From: Acidovorax sp. NCPPB 3576
GTDB lineage: Bacteria; Pseudomonadota; Gammaproteobacteria; Burkholderiales; Burkholderiaceae_C
Length of the DNA stretch: 64,000 nt
Reading direction: 5' to 3'
Assembly (NCBI RefSeq): GCF_028473605.1
Contig: NZ_CP097267.1
Location: 5,200,501-5,264,500, forward strand
Shown: one piece after another, positions 26,386 through 35,354 of the stretch
Numbering within the stretch: position 1 is the stretch's first letter
Layout of the letters: each line of letters starts with the position of its first letter
Made by a program: the position numbers and the translations under genes
Notes under the pieces: generated by a model
Told to the model about the DNA's origin: nothing
What the model saw: the letters and a program-made list of their open reading frames with translations, nothing else
Databases searched by the model: none

Positions 26386-27386
26386 GCCTCTTCCTCGGTG
26401 GTGGCGACGGCCTCGGCCGCCAGGGGCTGGGCCAGGGTGTCGCGAATGTAATCGGCCGGCAGGCGATGCCGCCGGGCCAGGGCCTCGATGCTTTCGCCGG
26501 CCGCGTGGTCGAGCTGCAGATTCTCCAGCCAGCCGTTGAGGCCGGTGGAGAGCGACCGGCCCGGCCGCTCGCCGGCCAGCGTGGCGCCGCCGCCCTCCAC
26601 GTCGTACTTGTTGGCGTAGCCGCGCGGCGTGACCATGAGCCCGTGCTGCACGATGGTGTTGCTGTTGCCGATCAGCACGGTGCTGAGCATGCCGATATCG
26701 GCATCGCACATGGTGGCCAGCGTGGCGAACTCGATGCGCTCGCGGCGGCGGTAGGCGCTCTTGACGATGGCCACCGGCGTGTCCGGGCGGCGGTGGCGCA
26801 GGAAAAGGCGCTGGGCTTCTTCGATCTGGCGCGTGCGCCGGCCGCTCTTGGGGTTGTAGAGCGCGACCACGAAGTCGGCCAGGGCGGCGGCATCCAGCCG
26901 GCGCGCGATGGTGGGCCAGGGCGTGAGCAGATCGGACAGCGAGATGGCGCAAAAGTCGTGCGTGAGCGGCGCGCCCACGCGGGCCGCGCAGCTGTTGATG
27001 GCCGAGGCGCCGGGCACGATCTCGACCTCGATGCCGCCGGGCTCGACCACGCCGTTCTCGTCGAAGGCGGGGGGCGTCCAGCCGGCCTGGAACAGCACCT
27101 CGAACGTGGGGCCGGCCATGCCGTACACGCCCGCATCGCCCGAGGAGATGAGCGCCACCTTCTTGCCCTCGCGGGCGCGGGCCAGCGATTCGATGGCGCG
27201 GTCCAGCTCCTCGGTCATGGACTTGCGGATGATCTCCTTGCCCTCGATGAGGTCGGCCACCAGCTTGATGTAGGTGACGTAGCCGATGATGGTATCGGCC
27301 TCGGCGATGGCGGCACGCGCGCGCGCCGTCATGTGGTCGGTGCTGCCGGGGCCGATGCCCACGAGCATGATCTTTCCTGCGGACAT
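26382..27386 (-). CDS. cobJ: Precorrin-3B C17-methyltransferase (ring contraction)
   Basis: A 334-residue SAM-dependent tetrapyrrole methylase, CobJ/CbiH type. It shows [46 protein letters not shown] and LYNPKSGRR. It methylates C17 and promotes ring contraction. The family core is ~245 residues; here there is an insert around [17 protein letters not shown] and a ~65-residue C-terminal extension (from ~270) without cysteines. The next gene is an overlapping ferredoxin. CbiM precedes it by 14 bp. Confidence 0.9.
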   Translation of the reverse strand: MSAGKIMLVGIGPGSTDHMTARARAAIAEADTIIGYVTYIKLVADLIEGKEIIRKSMTEELDRAIESLARAREGKKVALISSGDAGVYGMAGPTFEVLFQAGWTPPAFDENGVVEPGGIEVEIVPGASAINSCAARVGAPLTHDFCAISLSDLLTPWPTIARRLDAAALADFVVALYNPKSGRRTRQIEEAQRLFLRHRRPDTPVAIVKSAYRRRERIEFATLATMCDADIGMLSTVLIGNSNTIVQHGLMVTPRGYANKYDVEGGGATLAGERPGRSLSTGLNGWLENLQLDHAAGESIEALARRHRLPADYIRDTLAQPLAAEAVATTEEEA

Positions 27387-27400
27387 GGTCGCGGGGCTCC

Positions 27401-28063
27401 TCACGCGGCGGCGGCCGGGCCGGGCGACGCGACGCGCTGCAGCGTGCGCTCGTCGATGCAGGCGGCCAGCCAGCGGCGGCCGCGCAGGCGGGCGGCGCCG
27501 AGCGTGATGCCGATGGTGAGCAGCGGCTCCACCGCCACGAGGCTCAGGTACGACGCGGCGAACAGCGCCCAGTCGGCCACGGGCGCCGCATCGCTGCTGA
27601 TGGACAGCCAGAAGCCCACCATGAGCGTCACGCCGGCGTAGTACATGGCATCGAGCTTGAGCACGTTGGCGACGCTGATGCGCTGCATGCGCTTTCCAAG
27701 GCCGTGGTGCACGGCCACCAGCGGCACGGCCAGGCTCAGGAAGTTGATGGCCAGGTGCGCCAGGTCCTGCGGCTCGAACACGAGGGCCTGGGCGAGCAGC
27801 CCCAGCCCGAAGCCGAACAGCGTGGGAATGAAGCCGAACAGCAGGTAGATGGGCATGGCGCCCACGAAATGCAGCTCCGATGGCCCCACGGGCATGTGCC
27901 AGACCTGCATGAGCACGCTGAAGAAAAAAGCCGCCAGCAGCGTGCGCAGCCAGGCGGTGGGGCTTTTGAGCAGGGGCAGCGCGTGCGCGCCCAGCAGCGC
28001 CGTGGCGGCGACGGAGGCAAAGGCGATCTTGTCCTGCGAGAGGATGCCGATTTCGATGTGCAT
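27401..28063 (-). CDS. cbiM: CbiM-like cobalt transport permease
   Basis: A 220-residue membrane protein of the CbiM family (PF01891). The N-terminus [12 protein letters not shown] keeps the Met1-His2 start thought to bind metal. Conserved segments include [20 protein letters not shown] and [19 protein letters not shown]. About six helices are present. It should bring Co2+ into the cell. No CbiN, CbiQ or CbiO gene is nearby, so partners must lie elsewhere, or it works as a solitary CbiM. It follows cobE by 50 bp, the only real gap in the operon. Confidence 0.87.
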   Translation of the reverse strand: MHIEIGILSQDKIAFASVAATALLGAHALPLLKSPTAWLRTLLAAFFFSVLMQVWHMPVGPSELHFVGAMPIYLLFGFIPTLFGFGLGLLAQALVFEPQDLAHLAINFLSLAVPLVAVHHGLGKRMQRISVANVLKLDAMYYAGVTLMVGFWLSISSDAAPVADWALFAASYLSLVAVEPLLTIGITLGAARLRGRRWLAACIDERTLQRVASPGPAAAA

Positions 28064-28113
28064 GGTGTGGACCTTTGGGGTGAAGAAGAGGAAAAAATCG
28101 GAACGAAAAGGGA

Positions 28114-28551
28114 TCAGCCGGCCGCGCGCGCCATGCGCGCGATCGACACGGTGGCGTTGCGGCCGTCCTCGCCGCGCAGCCGGTGCTTTTCCACCAGCAG
28201 GGCGGATGCGTCGTGCGCGGCGCCGGCCGCCAGCAGCGCCGCGGCCTCGCTGACCGACGGGGTGCCCATGTAGCGCAGCACCGTGGCCGAGGGATTGGGC
28301 ACGGGAACGGCCGCCAGTTGCGCAGCGGTGTACCACTGCAGCGGCCAGCCGTGGCGCGCCGCCAATGCAAGAAACGCGGCCTCGTCGGCCTTGGCGGCGA
28401 TGCTGGCGGCAGCAGCCACGTGGCGCAGGTCGGCGGGCACCTGCGCCAGGGCTTGCAGCAGGCAGGCCTGAACGGTGGCCTCGGGCGTGCCGCGGTCGCA
28501 GCCCAGGCCGATGGCCAGCCGCAGTCCATCGGTGCCGAGTGCCACCGTCAT
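28114..28551 (-). CDS. cobE: Cobalamin biosynthesis protein CobE / CbiG C-terminal domain
   Basis: A 145-residue protein matching the CobE/CbiG_C domain: LAIGLGCDRGTPEATVQACL at the start and the conserved SVSEAAALLAAG segment. In enterobacterial CbiG this domain is fused to the N-terminal part; here it is a separate gene overlapping cbiG by ATGA. With CbiG it probably opens the delta-lactone and releases acetaldehyde in the anaerobic route. Confidence 0.85.
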   Translation of the reverse strand: MTVALGTDGLRLAIGLGCDRGTPEATVQACLLQALAQVPADLRHVAAAASIAAKADEAAFLALAARHGWPLQWYTAAQLAAVPVPNPSATVLRYMGTPSVSEAAALLAAGAAHDASALLVEKHRLRGEDGRNATVSIARMARAAG

Positions 28552-29345
28552 GCCGCAGCGCCCTCCAGCGGCGGGCGGTACACCACCAGGCGCTCGTCCA
28601 GGGCCTGCCACTGCTCGGGCGGCACCGGGGCATGGGTGACCCACAGGACGGCCCGGTAGTGCGCCAGATCGACATCGGCCAGGCGGTCGAAGCAGGCGAT
28701 GTTGGCGGGCAGCGGCGTGGGGCGGTTCCACCAGTCGCGGCGGCCGGCCTCCTGCACCACGGCGATGGGCTCGCCGTTGACGACGTGCGCCGACACGCGC
28801 GTGATGTTGATCTTGGGCGCCTCCACGCGCCAGCCCAGGTGGCGCCCGAGGATGTCCACGGGAATGGTCTTGCCCACGTCCGACGCGGTGGTGAGCACCG
28901 GCGTGGCGCCGATCAGGGCGGCGATGCGCTCGCTCCAGTCGTTGGCGCCGCCCACATGGCCCGACAGCACGGGGATCACGAACTGGCCCGCGTCGTCCAC
29001 CACCGTCACGCCGGGGTCTTCGTCCTTCGACTTCAGCACCGGCGCGATGAGCCGCACCACGGCGCCGAGCGAGACGAAGAACACCAGCTGGTCGTAGGCG
29101 GCGAAGAGCGGCGCGATCTCGTCGCGCAGCGCGCCTTCGTAGGCCCGCACGGTGTTGGGCAGGCCCTCGAACGCGCTGGCGAACTTGGCCGCGGTGCACA
29201 CATGGGCCTGGGGCACGTCGCGGGCCAGTTGCGCGGCCTGCGCAGCGCCGTGGCGGGTGATGGCGACGAGGCACACGCGCACGGCCTCCAGCGGCTGCGC
29301 GGGCGCGGACAGCACCACGGCGGGGGTGGCGGCGGGGGAATTCAT
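28548..29345 (-). CDS. cbiG: Cobalamin biosynthesis protein CbiG (N-terminal and central domains)
   Basis: A 265-residue protein with the CbiG N-terminal and central signatures: FVSLGAVVRLIAPVLKSKDE, DPGVTVVDDAG and VIPVLSGHVGGANDWSERIA. CbiG hydrolyses cobalt-precorrin-5A, so its presence supports the cobalt-early pathway. The C-terminal domain is split off as the overlapping cobE gene. It overlaps cobI upstream by ATGA. Confidence 0.88.
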   Translation of the reverse strand: MNSPAATPAVVLSAPAQPLEAVRVCLVAITRHGAAQAAQLARDVPQAHVCTAAKFASAFEGLPNTVRAYEGALRDEIAPLFAAYDQLVFFVSLGAVVRLIAPVLKSKDEDPGVTVVDDAGQFVIPVLSGHVGGANDWSERIAALIGATPVLTTASDVGKTIPVDILGRHLGWRVEAPKINITRVSAHVVNGEPIAVVQEAGRRDWWNRPTPLPANIACFDRLADVDLAHYRAVLWVTHAPVPPEQWQALDERLVVYRPPLEGAAA

Positions 29346-30178
29346 TCGGCAGGCTCCGGTTCGGATAGGAAGGCGCCCACGTCGGTGGGCGAGGATTTCT
29401 TGAGGCAACCCTTGATGCGCTCGCCGCGGATGCGGTGCGGGTTCTTGACCACCATGAGCGAGAGGTAGCTGACCTTGGTGCCGCGCAGCGCCGGCAGGTC
29501 CGGGCCGCTCACGCAGCGCTCGTCGGGCGCGCCCACGCGCTCGATGAACTGCGTGTGCGGCAGCAGCCCCCGCCGCACGAGCCAGTCGATCAGGTCGTCC
29601 ATGAGCGGCTTGACCTTCATGAGCACCAGGGTGTCGAAGTCGGGCAGCAGTCGGTCCACCGCGCCCACGCCGTAGGCAGCGGGGACGATGGCGATGGTGT
29701 CGTCCTGCTCGGCCAGCGGCATGCCGCGCGCGGCGCAGGCGGCGGTGAAGGCGTTCACGCCCGCGATCACCGGCACCTCGATGCGCGCATCCAGCGCCCG
29801 CACGGTGCGCGCCAGGTGGCCGAAGGTGGCGTAGGTGCTGGCATCGCCCTCCACCAGAAACAGCACGTCCTGCCCGGCCAGCAGCCAGGGCAGCACGGCG
29901 GCGGCGGCGCGCGCCCAGGCGCGGACGAGCTTGTCGCCGTCGTGCGTCATGGGAAACAGCAGCGTCTGGTGCATGGCGGGCGGTGGCAGGCCCGCGCGCT
30001 GCACGATATCGAAGGCGTAGCTGGGCGTCTTGGTGCTGCGCGCGGGGTAGGTCCACACGGCATCGGTGCGCTGCAGCTGGGCCCAGGCCGCGCGGGTGAT
30101 AAGGCCGGGGTCGCCGGGGCCGAGCGATACGCCGATGAGGCGGCCCAGGGCGGCGCTGGACGGGGTCGTATCGGTCAT
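29342..30178 (-). CDS. cobI: Precorrin-2 C20-methyltransferase
   Basis: A 278-residue SAM-dependent methylase, CobI/CbiL family. Motifs: GVSLGPGDPGLITRAAWAQL, DVLFLVEGDASTYATFGHLA and VIAGVNAFTAACAARG, then MKVKPLMDDLI. It adds the C20 methyl group to (cobalt-)precorrin-2, committing to corrin rather than sirohaem. The C-terminal ~35 residues beyond HRIRGERIKG are extra. Translationally coupled to cobL and cbiG. Confidence 0.92.
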   Translation of the reverse strand: MTDTTPSSAALGRLIGVSLGPGDPGLITRAAWAQLQRTDAVWTYPARSTKTPSYAFDIVQRAGLPPPAMHQTLLFPMTHDGDKLVRAWARAAAAVLPWLLAGQDVLFLVEGDASTYATFGHLARTVRALDARIEVPVIAGVNAFTAACAARGMPLAEQDDTIAIVPAAYGVGAVDRLLPDFDTLVLMKVKPLMDDLIDWLVRRGLLPHTQFIERVGAPDERCVSGPDLPALRGTKVSYLSLMVVKNPHRIRGERIKGCLKKSSPTDVGAFLSEPEPAE

Positions 30179-31545
30179 GCGCCCTCCTCCACCACCGCTG
30201 CCGGGGCCTCTGTACTAACGGCTTGCGCGCAGACGATCCACACCGGGTTCTCGGCCGCCATGCGGTGCATGTGCAGGATGGGCTTGCTGCGCGCGGCCTG
30301 CAGCTGCAACACGTCCCACGCGGCGCCCGCGGCCTGCAGGGCCTGCGTGGCGGCGGCCAGGTTCTCCAGCGTGACGAAATTCATCACCAGCCAGCCGCCC
30401 GGGCGCAGGCGTTTCAGGCACAGCGCAATCAGCTCGGCCAGCTCGCCCCCCGAGCCGCCGATGAAGACGGCATCCGGGTCGGGCCACGCATCCAGCCCCT
30501 CGGGCGCCTTGCCGTGCACGAGCGTGTGGTTGGAGACCCCGAAGGCCTGCACGTTCTGCCGCGCGATGGCCGCATCGGCCTCGTTCTTCTCGATGGCCCA
30601 CACATGGCCCTGGGGACTGAGGCGCGCGGCCTCCAGCCCCACAGAGCCGCTGCCGGCGCCGATGTCCCACACGCGGCTGTCGGCGCGCAGCTGCATGCGC
30701 GCCAGCGACACGGCGCGCACTTCCTGCTTGGTGATGAGGCCTTTGTCCGGCTGGCGCTGGTGGTAGGCCGCGTCGGGCAGGCCGAAGCGCACCGGCGCGG
30801 GCCGCTGGCGCGTGCGCACCAGCAGCACCACGTTGGGGTCGGCGAAGGCCTGCTGCGCCGCGTCGGCCGGCGCCAGGTCGGCGCACACGCGCTCGTCGGC
30901 CGTGCACAGGCGCTCGGCCACGCTGAGCTGGAACTCGTCCTGCAGCCCTTCAGCCAACAGCAGGCGGGCGATGCGCGCAGGCGTGTTGTCGGGGCTGGTC
31001 AGCACGGCCAGCCGGTCGTGCGCGCGCACGGCCTGCGCCAGGGCATACAGGCCGTGCGACGGCGCCGCGCCTTGCTGCCACTCGCCCGCATCCCTGGCAT
31101 GCACCGAGACGATGCGCGCGTCCTGCCAGGCCAGCCCCAGGCGGGCGCAGGCCAGCTGCAGCGTGGAGACGTTGGGAATCACCTCGATGGCCTCGATGCA
31201 CAGGCGCGAGGCCAGGTAGCTGGCGATGCCGTGGCACAGCGGGTCGCCCGTGGCCAGCACCACGCTGGCCTGCTGCGCATCGCGCGCGGCGGCGATCCAG
31301 CCGGGCACGGCGGACAGCTGCCCCGTGAGGTCGCGCCGCGTGGCGCCGGGGGCGATGTCGTCCTCGAACAGCGCCAGCGCGCGCGTGCCGCCCACCACCA
31401 GGTCGGCGCGGCGCAGCAGGGCCAGCGCGGTGGCGCCCAGGCTGGCCGCGCCGTCGTCGAGCACGCCGATGATGCGGCAGGGTTGGGGGTCGGGCATGGC
31501 GGTCGGGGCGGTGGTCAAGGCGGTCACGGGGTCGGGGGCGTTCAT
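30175..31545 (-). CDS. cobL: Precorrin-6Y C5,15-methyltransferase/decarboxylase (CbiE-CbiT fusion)
   Basis: A 456-residue two-domain enzyme. The CbiE methylase domain (~22-215) includes VVLATGDPLCHGIASYLASR and EVIPNVSTLQLACARLG. The CbiT domain (~250-450) has SRVWDIGAGSGSVGLEAARL and DAVFIGGSGGELAEL. It methylates C5 and C15 and decarboxylates the acetate side chain. The ATG at 31545 overlaps the cbiD stop. An in-frame extension far upstream is ruled out because it crosses cbiD. Confidence 0.92.
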   Translation of the reverse strand: MNAPDPVTALTTAPTAMPDPQPCRIIGVLDDGAASLGATALALLRRADLVVGGTRALALFEDDIAPGATRRDLTGQLSAVPGWIAAARDAQQASVVLATGDPLCHGIASYLASRLCIEAIEVIPNVSTLQLACARLGLAWQDARIVSVHARDAGEWQQGAAPSHGLYALAQAVRAHDRLAVLTSPDNTPARIARLLLAEGLQDEFQLSVAERLCTADERVCADLAPADAAQQAFADPNVVLLVRTRQRPAPVRFGLPDAAYHQRQPDKGLITKQEVRAVSLARMQLRADSRVWDIGAGSGSVGLEAARLSPQGHVWAIEKNEADAAIARQNVQAFGVSNHTLVHGKAPEGLDAWPDPDAVFIGGSGGELAELIALCLKRLRPGGWLVMNFVTLENLAAATQALQAAGAAWDVLQLQAARSKPILHMHRMAAENPVWIVCAQAVSTEAPAAVVEEGA

Positions 31546-32651
31546 GCGGAGCAGGCCTCGGCCATCTTGCGGCCGTCGAAGTCGCAGACGAGCACCTGGA
31601 GTTGGAAGCGGCCCCCGTAGCGGTCGGGTGCCATGAGGGTGTCCACCACCGCGCGGGCCAGCGCATCGTGGAAGGGCGCGGCCAGGCCCAGCGCTTCCAT
31701 GCGCTCGGCGGCGAAGCGCGCGGTCTCGGCGGCGGCGATCTCGGCGCACACGTCGGCCGGCGCGCCGATGCCGGCGGCCAGGCCGGCGAGCAATTGCGTA
31801 TCGACCTCGGCGCGGTTGGCGTGGGTGATGGTCTCGCCCTGGGCGATCTTCGTGAGCTTGCCCACCATGCCGCCGATGACGACCTCGCGCAGCCCCTGGG
31901 CCACGGCCTCGTCGAGCGCGTAGCGCAGGAAGTCGCCCATCTGCACGAAGCAGGCGGCGGGCAGCTGCGCGCGCTCCTTCATGGCGAACTGCTCGGTGCG
32001 CCCGCCGGTGGTGAGCACCGCCACGCCATAGCCCAGCGTGGCCGCCACCTGCACGCCCTGCACCACGCTCGCGCGGTAGGCCGAGGTGGAGTAGGGCTTG
32101 ACGATGCCGGTGGTGCCGAGGATGGAGATGCCGCCCAGGATGCCCAGCCGCGCGTTGAGCGTCTTCTTCGCCATGTCCACGCCCTGCGGCACGGAGATGG
32201 TGACCTCCAGCCCCGCATGGGCAAGCAGCGCCTCGCCCACGGCGCGCACGTTCTCTTCGATGTTCTTGCGCGGCACCGGGTTGATGGCCGGCCCGCCCAC
32301 CGCCAGGCCCAGCCCGGCCATGGTGACGGTGCCCACGCCGAAGCCGCCCGCCAGCCGCACCGCGCCGGCATCGCCGGGCAGCACGCGCACGTCGGCGGTC
32401 AGGTGGGCCTTGTCGGTGCAGTCGGGGTCGTCGCCCGCGTCCTTGATGACCATGGCGTGCGCGGCCTGGCCGTCGCAGCGGCCGTCGTTCACGGCAAAGC
32501 GCACCACGTCGCCGTTGGGCAGCAGGCAGTCCACCGCCTCGGGCACGCTGCCGTGCACCAGTCCCAGCACGGCGGCGCGCGCGGCGGCGGCCGAGCACGC
32601 CCCGGTGGTGAAGCCGGTGCGCGTGCCGCGGCGCACGGTCTTTTCCATCAT
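31542..32651 (-). CDS. cbiD: Cobalt-precorrin-5B C1-methyltransferase
   Basis: A 369-residue CbiD protein, complete. It begins with RTGFTTGACSAAAARAAVLG, the family hallmark, and contains GLGLAVGGPAINPVPRKNI and LGTTGIVKPYSTSAYR, also diagnostic. It methylates C1 in the cobalt-early pathway, where the aerobic route uses CobF; no cobF is present. Starts are tandem ATGATG overlapping the cobH stop. Confidence 0.94.
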   Translation of the reverse strand: MMEKTVRRGTRTGFTTGACSAAAARAAVLGLVHGSVPEAVDCLLPNGDVVRFAVNDGRCDGQAAHAMVIKDAGDDPDCTDKAHLTADVRVLPGDAGAVRLAGGFGVGTVTMAGLGLAVGGPAINPVPRKNIEENVRAVGEALLAHAGLEVTISVPQGVDMAKKTLNARLGILGGISILGTTGIVKPYSTSAYRASVVQGVQVAATLGYGVAVLTTGGRTEQFAMKERAQLPAACFVQMGDFLRYALDEAVAQGLREVVIGGMVGKLTKIAQGETITHANRAEVDTQLLAGLAAGIGAPADVCAEIAAAETARFAAERMEALGLAAPFHDALARAVVDTLMAPDRYGGRFQLQVLVCDFDGRKMAEACSA

Positions 32652-33343
32652 GGCGACGGCGTCCCCGGCATCGTGGCCTTCTGGCGGGCCTCGGCCAGCG
32701 CCAGCAGCGCGTGCAGCGCGGCCACCACCAGCGTGGAGCCGCCCTTGCGGCCGCGGATGACGATCCACGGCACCGCGTCCACGCCGGCCATCAGGTCCTT
32801 GGACTCGGCGGCGGAGACGAAGCCCACCGGCATGCCCACCACGAGCGCCGGGCGCACGCCCTCCTCGCGGATCAGCCGCACCAGTTCGATGAGCGCGGTG
32901 GGCGCGTTGCCGATGCCGACGACGGCCCCCTGCAGCAGCCCCCGCCGGTGCGCCTTGCGCATGGCCTGCACGGCGCGCGTGGTGTCCTCGGCCTGGGCCT
33001 GGGCGATCACGTCGGCGTCGCTGATGAACTGGTGCGTGCGCATGCCGAAGTGCGCCAGGCGCGGCTGCGACAGGCCCGAGCAGATCATCTCCACGTCGGC
33101 CACCACGGGCGCGCCGCCGCGCAGCATGGCGGCGATGCCGGCCTCCACCGCCTGGGGGTGGAAGTCGGTCAGGCCGTTGAACTCGAAGTCGGCGTTGGCG
33201 TGGATCATGCGGCGCACGATGGGCCACTGCTGCGCCGTGTACGGATGCGGGCCGGCCTCGGCGTCGATGATGGCGAAGCTGTCGTGCTCGATGGCCTGGC
33301 CGGCGCGCGTGAGCTGCTCGGTGACGGTGTTGACGGTGCTCAT
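32648..33343 (-). CDS. cobH: Precorrin-8X methylmutase
   Basis: A 231-residue CobH/CbiC enzyme that moves the methyl group from C11 to C12 to give hydrogenobyrinate or its cobalt form. The catalytic His is His48 in RRMIHANADFEF. Other conserved pieces are MICSGLSQPRLAHFG, VVGIGNAPTALIEL and VGMPVGFVSAAESK. It overlaps cbiX and cbiD by four bases each. Confidence 0.94.
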   Translation of the reverse strand: MSTVNTVTEQLTRAGQAIEHDSFAIIDAEAGPHPYTAQQWPIVRRMIHANADFEFNGLTDFHPQAVEAGIAAMLRGGAPVVADVEMICSGLSQPRLAHFGMRTHQFISDADVIAQAQAEDTTRAVQAMRKAHRRGLLQGAVVGIGNAPTALIELVRLIREEGVRPALVVGMPVGFVSAAESKDLMAGVDAVPWIVIRGRKGGSTLVVAALHALLALAEARQKATMPGTPSP

Positions 33344-34392
33344 GCGGCGGCGGTCTCGTGCGGGTGCCCGTGCGCCGGGACGTGGTCATGGCCGTCGCTA
33401 TGGCCATGGTTGTGGTCGAGCGACGAATGCGCGTGGCCGTGCGCCCCATGGGCCGGGTGCGCAGGTGGCGATCCGGGCCGGTGGACCACCACTTCGGCCG
33501 TGGCCAGGGCCACCGCGGGCTCGGGTTGCGCCCCTGGCGCGGGCGCAGGGGCGTGCGTGTGTTCGTGGCTGTGGCCATGCCCCAGGTCGTGCGCGATCTC
33601 GCGGTATTTGCAGCCATCGCACGGCAGCAGGCTGTTCGGCACGCCCTCCAGCAGGTCGGCCACGCGGCGGTCCAGCAGCTCGAAGATCTCGCGCTCCAGG
33701 CCGAAGTGCTGCGACTGGGCGAAGCGCACCTGCGGGTACTGCGCGCGCAGGTGCTCCACCTGCCGGCCGATGCGCTGCATGAGCGTGCCGGTGTACAGGT
33801 AGTACGGCAGCACCACGATCTGCTTCATGCCCAGCAGTGTCTGGCGCTGCACCACGCGCTCCAGGCGCGGCCAGGTGATGCCGGTGAAGGCCAGGTCCAC
33901 CAGTTCGTGGTGGCCGTCCTCCTGCAGCCAGCGCGCCATCTTGGCGACGTCGCCGTTGGCCTGCCGGTCGGACGAGCCCCGCGCCAGCAGCACCACGCCG
34001 GTGGTGGTGGGGTCGGGCATGTCCAGCACGGCCATGCACTCGCGCAGCTTGCGGCGCAGCACGTCCAGGATCGGATCGCAGGCGGTGAGGTGCGGGCCGT
34101 AGCGGAAATCGACGCCCGGGCAGTGCGCGCGCGCATGCTCGATGGCCTCGGGGATCTCCATCTTCACGTGGCCCGCCGCGTTGAGGATGAGCGGCAGCAC
34201 CAGCACGCGCTGGCTGCCCTGCGCGGCCCGCAGCAGGCCGTCGTGCAGGCCGGGCGGCGCGAATTCGATGAAGCACACCTCGATGCGCCAGGCCGGCTGG
34301 CGCGCGCGCCACTGCGCCACGAAGGCGTGGATTTCGTCGTTGCCCTCGGGCTCGCGCGAGCCATGGCCGATCAGCAGGATGGTGGTGTTCAT
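33340..34392 (-). CDS. cbiX: Sirohydrochlorin cobaltochelatase, long form with His-rich tail
   Basis: A 350-residue CbiX of the duplicated long type. The first half has LLIGHGSREPEGN (His10) and NAAGHVKMEIP (His75), the metal-chelation histidines. The second half (VVLLARGSSD onward) retains the fold but not the paired His. After a CxxC (LPCDGCKYRE) comes a ~95-residue tail with about 19 His in HGH/HSHEH-type runs, likely to hold Co2+ or Ni2+. It inserts cobalt early, consistent with CbiD and CbiG. ATGA overlaps link it to cobM and cobH. Confidence 0.9.
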   Translation of the reverse strand: MNTTILLIGHGSREPEGNDEIHAFVAQWRARQPAWRIEVCFIEFAPPGLHDGLLRAAQGSQRVLVLPLILNAAGHVKMEIPEAIEHARAHCPGVDFRYGPHLTACDPILDVLRRKLRECMAVLDMPDPTTTGVVLLARGSSDRQANGDVAKMARWLQEDGHHELVDLAFTGITWPRLERVVQRQTLLGMKQIVVLPYYLYTGTLMQRIGRQVEHLRAQYPQVRFAQSQHFGLEREIFELLDRRVADLLEGVPNSLLPCDGCKYREIAHDLGHGHSHEHTHAPAPAPGAQPEPAVALATAEVVVHRPGSPPAHPAHGAHGHAHSSLDHNHGHSDGHDHVPAHGHPHETAAA

Positions 34393-35210
34393 GGGGCACG
34401 CTCCAAAGGGGGATGGGGTTCGTGGGATGGCTCGCTCGCCTTGCGGAAGCGGTGCGTGAAAGTGGGGTCGTACAGCTTGGACTTGGCCAGCTCCGTCCAC
34501 TGGCGGGCGCCCAGCGTGGGGCTGGCGATCACCATGGCCTGGCTCACCACCTTGGCCTCGCGGCAGCGGTCGCGGATGTCCGCGAGCGTGCCGCGCACGA
34601 TCAGCTCCTCGCCCGGCCAGCTGGCCTTGTGCACCACGAGCACGGGCGCGTCGTCGGCCCAGCCGGCTTCGCGCAGCCCGGCCTGCACCTTGTGCAGCAG
34701 CGTGATCGACAGAAAGATGCACAGCGTGCAGTGGTGGCGGCCCAGCTCGGCCAGCGACTCGCCCGGCGGCATGGGCGTGCGGCCCTCCACGCGCGTGAAG
34801 ATCACGCTTTGCGTGACCTCGGGCAGGGTGAAGCTCTCCACCGCCGCCGCGGCCGACGCCATGGCCGAGGAGACCCCCGGCACCACGCGCAGCGGCACGC
34901 CGGCCGCGTCCAGCGGCTGCACCACCTCGATCAGCGCGCCGTACAGGGCCGGATCGCCCGTCTGCAGGCGGATCACGGTGTCGTGCTTTTGCGCCTGAAG
35001 GATAAGCCACGCCGCCATCTGCGGCAGCGTCATGTCCTTGCTGTCGGCGATGGTGCAGCCGGGCGGCGCCCAGCGCGTGGCCGCCTCGTTGACGAGCGAG
35101 CCCGCGAACAGGATGGCGCCAGCGCGCTCGATCAGCGCACGGCCCTTGACCGTGATCAGCTCGGGATCGCCCGGCCCGGCGCCGACGAACCAGACGGTGC
35201 CCGGCGTCAT
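34389..35210 (-). CDS. cobM: Precorrin-4 C11-methyltransferase
   Basis: A 273-residue methylase of the CobM/CbiF type. Motifs: VWFVGAGPGDPELITVKG, IRLQTGDPALYGALIE and RVVPGVSSAMASAAAAVES. It is the first gene after the cobalamin riboswitch. The ATG at 35210 fits family starts; an in-frame ATG at 35273 would add 21 unrelated residues. A perfect GC hairpin lies 10 bases upstream where the ribosome site should be, so start accessibility may be controlled. Confidence 0.92.
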   Translation of the reverse strand: MTPGTVWFVGAGPGDPELITVKGRALIERAGAILFAGSLVNEAATRWAPPGCTIADSKDMTLPQMAAWLILQAQKHDTVIRLQTGDPALYGALIEVVQPLDAAGVPLRVVPGVSSAMASAAAAVESFTLPEVTQSVIFTRVEGRTPMPPGESLAELGRHHCTLCIFLSITLLHKVQAGLREAGWADDAPVLVVHKASWPGEELIVRGTLADIRDRCREAKVVSQAMVIASPTLGARQWTELAKSKLYDPTFTHRFRKASEPSHEPHPPLERAP

Positions 35211-35219
35211 GGCCGCGGG

Positions 35220-35237
35220 GCTGGCGCACGCGCCAGC
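35220..35237 (-). promoter_or_regulatory. Hairpin upstream of the cobM start, candidate riboswitch expression platform
   Basis: The 18-base inverted repeat GCTGGCGC-GT-GCGCCAGC (minus-strand reading) ends 10 bases before the cobM ATG, and no clear Shine-Dalgarno lies outside it. A second strong hairpin (CCAAGGC-TCAG-GCCTTGG) lies further upstream near 35322-35339. The alternative pairing with the riboswitch is not proven. Confidence 0.4.
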
Positions 35238-35354
35238 ACAGAGAAGATTTGCATGGGGACCACAGGAATGCATTCGCCCGGACCCCTGCCTCCCCGCAGG
35301 TTCCGTGAAATGGACCGCGCGCTCCAAGGCCTGAGCCTTGGGGCGCGCGCCCCC

